A stretch of 49,617 nucleotides of DNA. Origin: an uncultured Bacilli bacterium (GTDB taxonomy: Bacteria; Bacillota_I; Bacilli_A; RF39; UBA660). The notes under the pieces were generated by a model, which searched no databases, was not told where the DNA came from, and worked only from the letters and a program-made list of their open reading frames with translations. The stretch spans positions 1 to 49,617 of the forward strand of contig CALVRJ010000006.1 of the NCBI GenBank assembly GCA_944358545.1. Direction: 5' to 3'. Numbering within the stretch: position 1 is the first letter of the stretch; every line of letters starts with the position of its first letter. Below are positions 34,614-43,419 of the stretch, one piece after another. The position numbers and the translations under genes are program-made.

Positions 34614-35426
34614 ATAAAGAATAAAACGCATTTTAGATTAATAGATGACAAAGTCTTTAAAGCAGTTTTTTGCAAGCCTGGCAATGAACATTTGCTTAAA
34701 GAACTTACCGAAAGACTATTAGATATTTACCTTGAAAATATCAAAATATTATCCCCTGAACTTACTAAAGATAACTTTTACGAAAAAGGTAAATATTTAG
34801 ATGTCTTGTTTACCTCAGGAAGAACATATTTTAATTATGAAGTATTTTTCGTATATTATCCCGGAATGGATAACCGTGGATTTTCTTATATTGCCACTGT
34901 TTATTCGAAGGCATTAAAAAGAGGCGAGAGATATAAAGAGATGCCAGTCATTGTTCAAATAAATCTTATAGCTGGAGTAGGTAATAAGAAACCAGCTAAA
35001 GGTTTAGATAAAGTAGTCAATGTTCGAACGGGAAAGGTTAGAGTTGATAACTTATATATCTTTGATATAAATCTAGATAAAATAGGTGATTCATGTTATA
35101 ATGAAGATGGAAAATATAACTTTCTGAAAATGTTTACAGCGTCCAAAGAAGAATTAGAAGAGTTAGTTAAGGAAGGTGATTCATTTATGAAAGAAATAAA
35201 GAAAAATATGGATGAACTTAGTAGTGATAATTTTTTTGAAAACTACATTTCTGTTGAAGAAGACGAAAGAAAGATTCGTAATACTTATTATGTGAATGGT
35301 GAAGAACGTGGAAAAGAAAATGCTCTATTAGAAACAGCTAAAAATTTGCTTAAATATGGGATGTCAGTAGCTGATATTGCCCAAAATACTGGTCTTACTC
35401 AAAGTCAAATACTTTCGATTAAATAA
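34614..35426 (+). CDS. Rpn/PD-(D/E)XK nuclease family transposase-like protein, ATA start
   Basis: A homologue of the Rpn (recombination-promoting nuclease / putative transposase) family. The open frame upstream of the TTG at 34692 encodes the family N-terminus HFRLIDDKVFKAVFCKPGNE, so the gene starts earlier. After an AAAGGAG site (34598-34604) the first usable codon in frame is ATA at 34614, giving 270 residues. The core GKYLDVLFTSGRTYFNYEVFF keeps the Asp and Glu of the nuclease fold, but Phe stands where the family usually has Gln or Lys after the Glu. Activity may therefore be lost. The C-terminus (LLKYGMSVADIAQNTGL) is the usual helix-turn-helix-like tail. It may be decaying. Confidence 0.72.
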   Translation: MKNKTHFRLIDDKVFKAVFCKPGNEHLLKELTERLLDIYLENIKILSPELTKDNFYEKGKYLDVLFTSGRTYFNYEVFFVYYPGMDNRGFSYIATVYSKALKRGERYKEMPVIVQINLIAGVGNKKPAKGLDKVVNVRTGKVRVDNLYIFDINLDKIGDSCYNEDGKYNFLKMFTASKEELEELVKEGDSFMKEIKKNMDELSSDNFFENYISVEEDERKIRNTYYVNGEERGKENALLETAKNLLKYGMSVADIAQNTGLTQSQILSIK

Positions 35427-35439
35427 TTTTTTAAAATTA

Positions 35440-35469
35440 AACATTAGTTTTGAGACTAGTGTTTTTTTT
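35440..35469 (+). terminator. Terminator of the Rpn-like gene
   Basis: AACATTAG (35440-35447) pairs with CTAGTGTT (35456-35463), with one T-G pair, followed by T6. Confidence 0.82.
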
Positions 35470-35495
35470 GCTTGACAAAAGATTGTGTCAATTAC

Positions 35496-35509
35496 GTTAA
35501 TTTTTTAAC
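35496..35509. promoter_or_regulatory. Candidate Rex operator upstream of pflB
   Basis: GTTAATTTTTTAAC is a perfect dyad with a four-base spacer. It matches the core of the Rex (NADH/NAD-sensing repressor) site TTGTTAA-N4-TTAACAA. It lies between a TTGACA (35472) and the TATAAT (35541). Redox control of pyruvate formate-lyase by Rex is known in Firmicutes. Another dyad, TTGACA/TGTCAA, is at about 35472-35491. Confidence 0.5.
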
Positions 35510-35540
35510 TTAAGGACTAAATTATAAAAAACGATAATGG

Positions 35541-35546
35541 TATAAT
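35541..35546 (+). promoter_or_regulatory. -10 element of pflB
   Basis: TATAAT, 18 bases before the pflB ATG, preceded by TGG. The -35 is weak. An alternative start of transcription would use TTGACA at 35472 with GTTAAT at 35496, overlapping the Rex-like dyad. Confidence 0.5.
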
Positions 35547-35563
35547 TTTAAGTAGGAGGCGAT

Positions 35564-37798
35564 ATGATGAAAAAAGAATGGGAAGGCTTTAAAGAAGGGC
35601 CTTGGACAGAAGAAATTAATGTTAGTGATTTCATTAAAAGAAATTACACGAAGTATGATGGAAATGAAGATTTCTTAGAAGGAACTACAGAGAAAACGGA
35701 TAAAGTTTGGGGAAAATGTAGTGAACTTTTAAAAGAAGAGGTTAAAAAGCATGTTTTAGATGTTGATACAGTTCATATGTCTGGAATTAATGCTTTCGAG
35801 CCTGGTTATATTAATGATGCAGATGATGTAATTGTCGGGTTGCAAGCAGATGCTCCACTTAAGAGAATGGTAAATCCATATGGTGGTATTAGAATGGTGT
35901 ATCAAGAACTTGATGCTTATGGTTATAAATTAGATCCAACAGTTGATAAATATTTTAACGAGTTTAGAAAGACTCATAATCAAGGTGTTTTTGATGCTTA
36001 TACAAGTGACATTCGAAGAGCTCGTCATGATGGCTTATTAACTGGACTTCCTGATGCATATGGCAGGGGAAGAATAATCGGAGACTATAGAAGAGTTGCT
36101 TTATATGGTATCGATTATTTGATGGAACAGAAGAAAAACGAATGGGATAATGAACTTCTTGGAACTATGAGTGATGATTTAATTCGTTTAAGAGAAGAAG
36201 TTTCAATGCAATATAGGGCTTTAGACGAAATTAAAAAAATGGCTAAGTCTTATGGTTTTGATATTTCTGGTCCGGCAAAGAATGCAAAAGAAGCTGTACA
36301 GTGGACTTATTTTGCTTATTTAGCGGCAGTTAAAGAAAATAATGGGGCAGCTATGAGTTTAGGTAGAGTTGATGCATTTTTTGATATTTATTTTGAACGT
36401 GATTTAAAACAAGGGTTAATAACAGAAAAAGAAATTCAAGAAATTGTAGACCAATTTGTAATTAAACTTAGACTTGTTAGACATTTGAGAACTCCAGAAT
36501 ATGATGAGCTTTTCTCTGGTGATCCAACTTGGGTTACTTGTTCGATTGCTGGAATGACTAATGAAGGTGAAAGTATGGTTACAAAGACTAGTTATCGTAT
36601 ATTACATACGCTTACTAATTTGGATACTTCACCAGAACCTAATATGACAGTTTTATGGTCTGTTAATTTGCCAGAGAATTTTAAGAAATACTGTGCGAAA
36701 ATGAGTATTGAAACGGATGCGTTACAATATGAAAGTGACGATGTAATGAGACCTATTTATGGTGATGATTATGCGATTGCGTGCTGCGTATCGGCAATGC
36801 GTGAAGGAAAAGATATGCAATTCTTTGGGGCACGTTGTAATTTAGCTAAGGCACTTCTTTATGCAATTAATGGTGGAGTTGATGAGATGACAGGAGATTT
36901 AGTTGTCGAAGGCTTCGATAAAATGACTGATGAAGTTTTAGATTATGAAAAGGTTAAAAGTGCTTATTTCAAAATGTTAGATAAGGTTGCTGGGATTTAT
37001 TCTAATGCAATGAATATTATTCATTATATGCATGATAAATATGCTTATGAAGCTGGACAAATGGCGCTTCACGATACTCATGTAAATAGGTTAATGGCTT
37101 ATGGTGTGGCAGGTCTTTCTGTGGTTGCTGATTCTTTATCAGCTATTAAGTATGCAAAAGTAACACCGGTTAGAAATGAAAACGGAGTAGCTATTGATTT
37201 TAAGATCGAAGGTGATTTTCCTAAATATGGAAATGATGATGATAGAGTTGATGATTTAGCTAAGATGGTTTTGGAAGAGATGTTCAAAGATCTTTCTAAA
37301 CATAAATGTTATAGAGATGCTCATCCAACTTTATCAGTTTTAACGATTACATCAAATGTAGTTTATGGTAATAAAACCGGAGCTACACCAGATGGTAGAG
37401 CTAAAGGAGTTCCATTTGCACCGGGAGCTAATCCAATGCATGGACGTGATAATAGCGGGGCAATTGCTTCACTTAATTCAGTTGCAAAACTTGATTATGC
37501 TAATTGCTGTAGAGATGGTATTTCTAATACATTTAGTATTGTTCCATCTACTTTAGGACATACGAAAGAAGAGAGAATTGACAATTTGGTGACACTTCTC
37601 GATGGTTATTTTGTTCAAGGGGCACATCACCTCAATGTCAATGTACTTGACAGAGAAACTTTAATCGATGCAATGAATAATCCTGATAAATATCCACTTT
37701 TAACTATTAGAGTTTCTGGTTATGCGGTTAGATTTAATAGGCTTACACGCAAACAACAGGAAGAAGTAATCGCAAGAACATTCCACGAGAGGATGTAA
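35564..37798 (+). CDS. pflB: Formate C-acetyltransferase (pyruvate formate-lyase)
   Basis: The glycyl-radical enzyme that splits pyruvate and CoA into acetyl-CoA and formate under anaerobic conditions. At 744 residues it is full length. The catalytic Cys-Cys pair is in [13 protein letters not shown] and the radical glycine is in [15 protein letters not shown] near the C-terminus. It starts [14 protein letters not shown], like other Firmicute PflB; the second ATG (35567) has the better spacing from AGGAGG. The activase pflA follows three bases later. Together with the CoA-transferase this points to mixed-acid fermentation. Confidence 0.97.
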   Translation: MMKKEWEGFKEGPWTEEINVSDFIKRNYTKYDGNEDFLEGTTEKTDKVWGKCSELLKEEVKKHVLDVDTVHMSGINAFEPGYINDADDVIVGLQADAPLKRMVNPYGGIRMVYQELDAYGYKLDPTVDKYFNEFRKTHNQGVFDAYTSDIRRARHDGLLTGLPDAYGRGRIIGDYRRVALYGIDYLMEQKKNEWDNELLGTMSDDLIRLREEVSMQYRALDEIKKMAKSYGFDISGPAKNAKEAVQWTYFAYLAAVKENNGAAMSLGRVDAFFDIYFERDLKQGLITEKEIQEIVDQFVIKLRLVRHLRTPEYDELFSGDPTWVTCSIAGMTNEGESMVTKTSYRILHTLTNLDTSPEPNMTVLWSVNLPENFKKYCAKMSIETDALQYESDDVMRPIYGDDYAIACCVSAMREGKDMQFFGARCNLAKALLYAINGGVDEMTGDLVVEGFDKMTDEVLDYEKVKSAYFKMLDKVAGIYSNAMNIIHYMHDKYAYEAGQMALHDTHVNRLMAYGVAGLSVVADSLSAIKYAKVTPVRNENGVAIDFKIEGDFPKYGNDDDRVDDLAKMVLEEMFKDLSKHKCYRDAHPTLSVLTITSNVVYGNKTGATPDGRAKGVPFAPGANPMHGRDNSGAIASLNSVAKLDYANCCRDGISNTFSIVPSTLGHTKEERIDNLVTLLDGYFVQGAHHLNVNVLDRETLIDAMNNPDKYPLLTIRVSGYAVRFNRLTRKQQEEVIARTFHERM

Positions 37799-37800
37799 GG

Positions 37801-38523
37801 ATGAAGGCAGCGGTTGATTCGATTGAAACTTTTGGACTAGTTGATGGTCCGGGTATCAGAACGGTTGTGTTTTTAACTGGATGTAAACTTAGATGTTTAT
37901 ATTGTCATAATCCGGAAATGTGGGTTAAAGGCAAAGAAAATTATACGAGTGAAGAGCTTGTTAAAAAGATTTTAAGAAGTAAACCTTATTTTCGAAGAAA
38001 TAATGGGGGAGTAACGTTTTCAGGGGGCGAACCGCTTTTACAAACACCATTTTTACTTGAAATTTGTAAGATGTTAAAAAAAGAGGGAATTCATATTGCA
38101 TTAGATACAGCTGGTGTTGGAACCGGAAATTATGATGAAATTTTAGCTTTGGTTGACTTAATTATTTTCGATGTTAAGTATGTGACAAGAGAAGGATATA
38201 AGAAACTTACTTTATATGACATTGATGAAAGTGAAAAATTTATTGAGGCGATGAACCGAAGCGGGAAGCCGGTTTGGATTAGACAAGTTATCGTTCCGGG
38301 TATGATGGATAGTGACGAGTATATTGAGGGCTTGGCTAAATATGTGCAAAAGATAAAAAATATCGAAAAAATAGAATTTTTACCTTTTCATCATTTAGGT
38401 TTTTCGAAGTATGATGAACTTGGCTATTTTAATCCACTTGAGGATGTTCCCGAGATGGACCCCGATAAATGTGATGAGCTTTATAAAAAGTTTATGAAAT
38501 TATATGAAGGGGATAAGAAATGA
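37801..38523 (+). CDS. pflA: Pyruvate formate-lyase activating enzyme
   Basis: A radical SAM enzyme that installs the glycyl radical on PflB. The iron-sulfur motif CKLRCLYCHNPEMW (CxxxCxxC) is at about residues 28-41, followed by GVTFSGGEPLLQ and ALDTAGVG, both characteristic of PflA. The 240-residue length is typical. The gene directly follows pflB and its stop overlaps the ATG of the next gene (ATGA at 38520). Confidence 0.96.
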   Translation: MKAAVDSIETFGLVDGPGIRTVVFLTGCKLRCLYCHNPEMWVKGKENYTSEELVKKILRSKPYFRRNNGGVTFSGGEPLLQTPFLLEICKMLKKEGIHIALDTAGVGTGNYDEILALVDLIIFDVKYVTREGYKKLTLYDIDESEKFIEAMNRSGKPVWIRQVIVPGMMDSDEYIEGLAKYVQKIKNIEKIEFLPFHHLGFSKYDELGYFNPLEDVPEMDPDKCDELYKKFMKLYEGDKK

Positions 38524-38858
38524 TATTTTTGTGGTATCCTAGGTGTAGCACGTGTAAAAAAGCGAAAAAATGGCTTGATGAGCATGATATTAAATATACA
38601 CTGAGAGATATAGTTTTGGATAATCCTAATAAAGAAGAACTACGCGAGTGGATTTTAAAAAGTAAAATTGATGTCAATAAGTTTTTCAATACGTCTGGTG
38701 TTAAGTACCGAGAACTTGGGCTTAAGGATAAGCTTAAAGATATGAGTTTTGATGAAAAGATAGAATTACTTGCAAGTGATGGAATGCTTGTAAAGAGGCC
38801 TTTAATTATTGGTGATAAAATTATTGTTGGTTTTAAAAATTATGAGGAGATGGTATAA
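38520..38858 (+). CDS. ArsC/Spx-family thioredoxin-fold protein
   Basis: A 112-residue protein of the ArsC/Spx/YffB group. It has a redox CxxC at Cys9-Cys12 (YPRCSTCKKAKKWL) and the family landmarks NTSGVKYRELGLKDKL and KRPLIIGDKIIVGF. Spx members bind RNA polymerase and respond to thiol stress; ArsC-like members reduce arsenate with a single Cys. Sequence does not decide between them. Its overlap with pflA and the adjacent dps suggest protection of oxygen-sensitive metabolism. Confidence 0.87.
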   Translation: MIFLWYPRCSTCKKAKKWLDEHDIKYTLRDIVLDNPNKEELREWILKSKIDVNKFFNTSGVKYRELGLKDKLKDMSFDEKIELLASDGMLVKRPLIIGDKIIVGFKNYEEMV

Positions 38859-39290
38859 ATGGAAGAAAAATTAAATAAATTGCTCGCTGATTTTACAGTA
38901 GAAACACATAAGATTCAAAATTTTCATTGGTATGTAAAGGGTGAGAATTTCTTTAATGACCATTTGAAATTAGAAGAATATTATAATGCTTTTAATAAAT
39001 ATGATGATGAAATTGCCGAAGTTATGCTTATGGATGGTTTTAAACCTAAAGCTACGCTTAGAAATTATGTTGCCGGTTCAAGTATTGAAGAGGCTAAAAA
39101 CGAATTTGTAAAGGCAAGAGATGTTTACAGTGAACTTGCTGCTGATTTTGCTTATTTACTTGATGAGGTAGAAGAAGTTAAAAAGATGGCCGATGATTAT
39201 GAGGATTATTTAGTTTCAAATAAAATGGATATGTTAATCGAAGATTTATCTAAGTATATCTGGATGATTAAGCAACTACTTATGGACTAG
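38859..39290 (+). CDS. dps: Dps/ferritin-like mini-ferritin
   Basis: A 143-residue four-helix ferritin-like protein. NFHWYVKGENFFNDHLKLEE and NKYDDEIAEVML carry the His, His, Asp and Glu of the Dps inter-subunit ferroxidase site. Dps shells oxidise and store iron, using up peroxide. The ATG directly follows the stop of the Spx-like gene, so pflB-pflA-spx-dps form one unit with a clear oxidative-defence end. DNA binding cannot be judged, since the protein lacks a long basic N-terminal tail. Confidence 0.9.
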   Translation: MEEKLNKLLADFTVETHKIQNFHWYVKGENFFNDHLKLEEYYNAFNKYDDEIAEVMLMDGFKPKATLRNYVAGSSIEEAKNEFVKARDVYSELAADFAYLLDEVEEVKKMADDYEDYLVSNKMDMLIEDLSKYIWMIKQLLMD

Positions 39291-39304
39291 GAATAGTCCT
39301 TTTT
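39284..39304 (+). terminator. Terminator of the pfl-dps unit
   Basis: GGACTA (39284-39289) and TAGTCC (39294-39299) with a GGAA loop, then T5. It contains the dps stop codon. Confidence 0.85.
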
Positions 39305-39319
39305 ATTTTGGTATATTAC

Positions 39320-39348
39320 TTGTTTTTAACGAGTAAATATATTATAAT
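39320..39348 (+). promoter_or_regulatory. Sigma-A promoter of frr
   Basis: TTGTTT (39320-39325), 17 bases, TATAAT (39343-39348). It precedes the AAAGGA ribosome-binding site of frr. Confidence 0.75.
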
Positions 39349-39372
39349 GTTGCTATGAAAGGAATGAATAAA

Positions 39373-39918
39373 ATGGATGAAGTTTTAAAGAATACTGAAC
39401 AAAAAATGAAGGATGCAATTGAAAGCATGGAAAAGAGATTTACGAATGTAAGAGCGGGGAGAGCTAATCCAGCTATTTTGGATGGAGTTATGGTTAATTA
39501 TTATGGTAGTATGACTCCTTTAAAGTCACTCGCAACTATATCTATTCCAGAGGCTAGACAACTTATGATTAAACCTTTTGATAGAAGTTCTATTAGTGCG
39601 ATAGAAAAAGGAATTTATGAAGCTAATATTGGTCTTACACCAAATAATAATGGTGAGGCAATTATTTTAAATATACCAGCTTTAACTGAGGATACACGTA
39701 AAGAATATGTTAAGCAGGTTAAACAAATGGCTGAAGAATGTAAGATTAACTTGAGAAACATTAGACAAGATGTGAATAATGAAATTAAGAAAAATGAAGA
39801 GTTAACTGAAGATGATAAAGACAATTATATGAGTGATGTTCAAGATTTAATTGAAAAGTATAATAAAATAACTGATGAAAAACTAAAAGAAAAGGAAACC
39901 GATTTACTAACGGTGTAA
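39373..39918 (+). CDS. frr: Ribosome recycling factor
   Basis: RRF separates ribosomal subunits after termination, together with EF-G. It has the signature RFTNVRAGRANPAILDGVMV, SIPEARQLMIKPFDRSSI and GLTPNNNGEAIILNIPALTE, then the C-terminal helix with RNIRQDVNNEIKK. I start at ATG 39373 (MDEVLKN), ten bases from AAAGG, giving 181 residues, a normal length. The AI-2E-type permease gene follows almost directly. The usual partners pyrH and tsf are not here. Confidence 0.95.
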   Translation: MDEVLKNTEQKMKDAIESMEKRFTNVRAGRANPAILDGVMVNYYGSMTPLKSLATISIPEARQLMIKPFDRSSISAIEKGIYEANIGLTPNNNGEAIILNIPALTEDTRKEYVKQVKQMAEECKINLRNIRQDVNNEIKKNEELTEDDKDNYMSDVQDLIEKYNKITDEKLKEKETDLLTV

Positions 39919-39919
39919 T

Positions 39920-41080
39920 ATGTTTTTTGGAAAAAAAGAAAATAAGGAACTAGACGTTAGGAAGATTAATGAAGTTGCGTCACTAGCGGCTAAGGTTCTA
40001 CGAATATTTTATTTGATTTTAATCGCGGCTGGCGTTTACATTGTAATCAAGTTATTTAAAGAAACTAAAATTTTAGATTTTATTTTTACGGTACTTACGA
40101 TTGTTTTACCTTTATTTATCGGTTTAGTTATTGCTTGGTTACTGGAGCCTTTTATAAAATGGCTCGAAGGGAAAAAGGTTAAGCGAACGTTTGGAGCGAT
40201 TATTGCTTATTTAATATTTTTCTTAGTTATTTTTATAATTTTATGGGCTTTAATTCCACTTCTTGCTGATCAGATAAAGGAATTTTTAAGAATTGCCCCT
40301 AGTGTGTTTGATTCTATTAGGTCTTGGACAGTGGATGCTTTAGACAAGCTTGATACGATTAGAGGTTTAGATGTCGAAGCGATAAAGGATAAAATATTTA
40401 GTAATTTTGAAAACATCGCCGAACATATAACGGGTACTTTGCCAGAAACGATTATTTCTATAGTTTCAAGTATTTTTTCAGGTCTTGGAACGTTTGTAAT
40501 TGGTTTGATTATTGGATTTTTCTTACTTATTAGTTTTGATAGTACAAATAATTTATTTAATTTTGTACCGAAAAATATTAGGGGAACAACGGTTTCACTT
40601 ATAAGTAAAATAAATACTTCTTTAAGAAAGTATGTTAAAGGTGCTTGTATTGATTGCGGGGTAATATTTATTTTAAGTTCAATTGGACTTTGGTGTGTTG
40701 GGCTAAAAGCTCCAGCTTTGTTTGGGTTCTTTTGTGGAATTACAAATATTATTCCTTATGTTGGTCCTTATATTGGTGGAGCTCCAGCAGCGATTGTCGG
40801 ATTTGTTCAGAGTCCAACGGTTGGTATTTTGGTTATTGTAGTAATTGCGGTTATTCAATTTTTAGAAGGTAATTTTTTACAGCCTTATATCATGTCAAAA
40901 ACGACAAAGCTTCATCCAGTAACGATTATTCTCGGTTTACTTATTTTTGGATATTTCTTTGGAATTATAGGAATGCTAATTTCAACGCCTTTAATTTCAG
41001 TGGTAAAGACAATATTTGTCTTTTATGACAATAAATATGGAATTATGGATTATACGAGAAAAGAGGAACTTCGTGAATGA
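39920..41080 (+). CDS. AI-2E family transporter (PerM/YdbI-like)
   Basis: A 386-residue integral membrane protein with about eight hydrophobic segments. Signature parts are IGLVIAWLLEPFIKWLEGKK, a large extracytoplasmic loop (about residues 120-175), GLIIGFFLLISFD, then LFGFFCGITNIIPYVGPYIG and GNFLQPYIMSKTTKLHPVTI. That order is diagnostic for the AI-2E family (PF01594). Substrates differ between members and AI-2 export is not established for most of them. The start is one base after the frr stop and the stop overlaps the next ATG by four bases. Confidence 0.9.
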   Translation: MFFGKKENKELDVRKINEVASLAAKVLRIFYLILIAAGVYIVIKLFKETKILDFIFTVLTIVLPLFIGLVIAWLLEPFIKWLEGKKVKRTFGAIIAYLIFFLVIFIILWALIPLLADQIKEFLRIAPSVFDSIRSWTVDALDKLDTIRGLDVEAIKDKIFSNFENIAEHITGTLPETIISIVSSIFSGLGTFVIGLIIGFFLLISFDSTNNLFNFVPKNIRGTTVSLISKINTSLRKYVKGACIDCGVIFILSSIGLWCVGLKAPALFGFFCGITNIIPYVGPYIGGAPAAIVGFVQSPTVGILVIVVIAVIQFLEGNFLQPYIMSKTTKLHPVTIILGLLIFGYFFGIIGMLISTPLISVVKTIFVFYDNKYGIMDYTRKEELRE

Positions 41081-41616
41081 GTAAAGTTATATTGATTGCG
41101 GGTAAAGCGAGAGCAGGAAAGGATACAACAGCTTTACTTTTAAAAGAGATTTACACGGAAAAAGGTAAAAAGACGATTAATTTAGCTTATGGTAATTATA
41201 TTAAGGAATATGCGAAAAATATAAGTGATTGGGATGGTAGAGACGAGACTAAGCCCAGAAGTTTACTACAAAGATTAGGAACCGATATTATTAGAAAAGA
41301 TATCGATCCTAACTTTTTTGTCAAAAGACTTTGTGATGATATAAAAGTTTACAGTTATTTTTTTGATGTTATTACTGTTTCTGATGTGAGGTTTCCGAAT
41401 GAAATAGATGGACCTTCAGCAATGTTTAAAGATATTATAAAAATAAAGATTATTCGTGATAATTTTGTCAGTAATTTGACAGATGTCGAAAAAAAGCATA
41501 TAACAGAGACAGCGCTTGATAATTATAACGATTATGATTTTGTTATTCATAACGATGGGACTATCTCAGATTTAAGAAAAAAGGTAGAAAAAATAGTAGA
41601 GGAGTTAATGGTATGA
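41077..41616 (+). CDS. P-loop deoxynucleoside monophosphate kinase-like protein
   Basis: A 179-residue P-loop protein. The Walker A is GKARAGKD, with GKD instead of the common GKS/T, as in phage-type dNMP kinases (GKARSGKDT). A central LGTDIIRKDIDPNFFVKRL and VITVSDVRFPNEID resemble the phosphomevalonate/dNMP kinase fold. The last part NYDFVIHNDGTISDLRKKVE is also typical. It probably phosphorylates a nucleotide or another small molecule; the substrate is unproven. It overlaps both neighbours by four bases and so is translated with alaS. Confidence 0.8.
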   Translation: MSKVILIAGKARAGKDTTALLLKEIYTEKGKKTINLAYGNYIKEYAKNISDWDGRDETKPRSLLQRLGTDIIRKDIDPNFFVKRLCDDIKVYSYFFDVITVSDVRFPNEIDGPSAMFKDIIKIKIIRDNFVSNLTDVEKKHITETALDNYNDYDFVIHNDGTISDLRKKVEKIVEELMV

Positions 41617-43370
41617 ATTTGAGAGAAGAGTATATTAATTTTTTTAAGAAGAATGGTCATAAGCAGATTCCGAGTGCACCGATAGTTCCAAAGAACGATT
41701 CAACGGTACTTTTTAATACAGCTGGAATGCAACCTTTGGTTCCTTATTTGCTTGGTAAACCACATCCTTATGGAAAGAGGCTTTGTGATTATCAAAAGTG
41801 TGTAAGACTTACCGATTTAGAGGAAATTGGGGATAAGACACATCATACTTTCTTTGAAATGCTTGGTAATTGGAGTTTAGGAGACTATTTTAAGAATGAA
41901 TCAATTAAATTTAGTTTTGACTTTTTGACTAAGGTTTTGAATATTCCGGTAGAGAGACTTGCAATTACGGTTTTTGAAGGTGACGATAAGATTCCTCGCG
42001 ATGAGGTTTCAGCTTCTAGATGGAAAGAGCTTGGAATAAGCGAGAAGAGGATTGCTTATTTAGGTCGTGATGATAATTTTTGGATTGCCGGGGAAACTGG
42101 CCCTTGTGGTGGCGATACAGAAATTTTCTACTTTAGAAGTGAAGATGAGATTCCAGAAGTTTTTGACCCAGAGGATGATAGATGGGTTGAAATTTGGAAC
42201 AATGTATTTATGGAGTTTTATCAAGATGAAGATGGAAATATAACTGAACTAAAGCAAAAGAATGTCGATACTGGAATGGGTCTCGAGAGAGTTGTAGCGG
42301 TTTTAGAAGGTGTAGATGATAATTATAAATCTTCTATTTGGAGTGATGTTATTAGTTTACTTGAGGAGATTACGGGTCTTACTTACGAAAGCAATGAAAA
42401 ATCTATGAGAGTCGTAGCTGATCACATTAGGACAGCAACGTTTATTGCGGCTGACCCGGCTGGTATTAAGCCAAGTAATAATGGTCAAGGTTATATTTTA
42501 AGAAGACTTATTAGAAGAGCTATTAGATATGCGAGAAGACTTAATATTGATATTAATAGTGATTGGGATGAAAGAATTGCGTTACTTATTATTTCAAAGT
42601 ACGAAAAGTATTATGATGAACTTAAAGAAAATAAGGATATTGTACTTGAAGTTCTTCGAGGCGAGAAAAAGAAGTTTGCAAGGACTTTAGAAAAAGGTTT
42701 GAAAGAGTTTGATAGGCTTGTTAAAAATGAGGAAAAAGTAGTAAATAAAGATATTGCGTTTAAGCTTTATGATACTTATGGTTTTCCAATTGAACAGACT
42801 ATTGAAGAGGCCCGGGAACGTGGAATGAGCGTTGATGAAGAAGGCTTTAAGGAAAAGTTTAGAGAACATCAAGAAAAATCTAAAAGTGCTTCTAAGGGTA
42901 AATTCAAAGGTGGGTTAGCTGGTACTAGCGAGATGGAAGTTAAGTATCATACAGCAACACATTTGCTTAATGCAGCTTTGAAAATAGTTTTACACAGTAA
43001 AAATGCTCATCAAATGGGCAGTAATATTACACCAGAGAGAATGAGATTTGATTTTTCATGTGATCATAAGCTTAGTAAAGAAGAAATTCAAGAAGCTGAA
43101 GATATAGTTAATGGCTGGATTAAAGATGATTTACCTGTTTATAGAAAAGAAATGACAAAGGATGAAGCTTTGGCTTCAGGTGCAGAATGCAGGTTTATCG
43201 AAAGATACCCTGATAATGTTACTGTTTATGAAATTGGCGATGTTTCAAAAGAACTTTGTGGAGGTCCACATGTTAAGCATACTGCGGTTTTGGGACATTT
43301 TAAAATTGTTAAGGAAGAAGCTTGTAGTGCGGGGGTTAGAAGAATAAAGGCTATTTTAGAGGATAATTGA
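41613..43370 (+). CDS. alaS: Alanyl-tRNA synthetase, short form without C-Ala domain
   Basis: The class II catalytic core is complete: LREEYINFFKKNGHKQIPSA, VLFNTAGMQPLVPYL, RLTDLEEIGDKTHHTFFEML and GETGPCGGDTEIFY, then the tRNA-recognition part with RTATFIAADPAGIKPSNNGQ. The editing domain has HTATHLLNAAL (HxxxH) and KELCGGPHV (CxxxH), so misacyl-tRNA hydrolysis should work. The protein ends after AGVRRIKAI at 585 residues, where standard AlaRS continues for some 280 more with the oligomerising DHHA1/C-Ala domain. I see no frameshift, so it is a natural short form. No T-box precedes it. It ends the frr-permease-kinase-alaS unit. Confidence 0.93.
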   Translation: MNLREEYINFFKKNGHKQIPSAPIVPKNDSTVLFNTAGMQPLVPYLLGKPHPYGKRLCDYQKCVRLTDLEEIGDKTHHTFFEMLGNWSLGDYFKNESIKFSFDFLTKVLNIPVERLAITVFEGDDKIPRDEVSASRWKELGISEKRIAYLGRDDNFWIAGETGPCGGDTEIFYFRSEDEIPEVFDPEDDRWVEIWNNVFMEFYQDEDGNITELKQKNVDTGMGLERVVAVLEGVDDNYKSSIWSDVISLLEEITGLTYESNEKSMRVVADHIRTATFIAADPAGIKPSNNGQGYILRRLIRRAIRYARRLNIDINSDWDERIALLIISKYEKYYDELKENKDIVLEVLRGEKKKFARTLEKGLKEFDRLVKNEEKVVNKDIAFKLYDTYGFPIEQTIEEARERGMSVDEEGFKEKFREHQEKSKSASKGKFKGGLAGTSEMEVKYHTATHLLNAALKIVLHSKNAHQMGSNITPERMRFDFSCDHKLSKEEIQEAEDIVNGWIKDDLPVYRKEMTKDEALASGAECRFIERYPDNVTVYEIGDVSKELCGGPHVKHTAVLGHFKIVKEEACSAGVRRIKAILEDN

Positions 43371-43395
43371 CAAAATGTGATTTTTCATTTAAAAT
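43367..43395 (+). promoter_or_regulatory. Promoter of gpsB-rnpB
   Basis: TTGACA (43367-43372) overlaps the alaS stop codon; 17 bases later is TAAAAT (43390-43395). Confidence 0.8.
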
Positions 43396-43419
43396 TATTT
43401 TAATAAGGAGGGGATAGCC

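Noticed and set aside
41400..41612. T-box leader for alaS
   Set aside because: The region is coding sequence of the kinase-like gene and overlaps the alaS start; there is no leader space.
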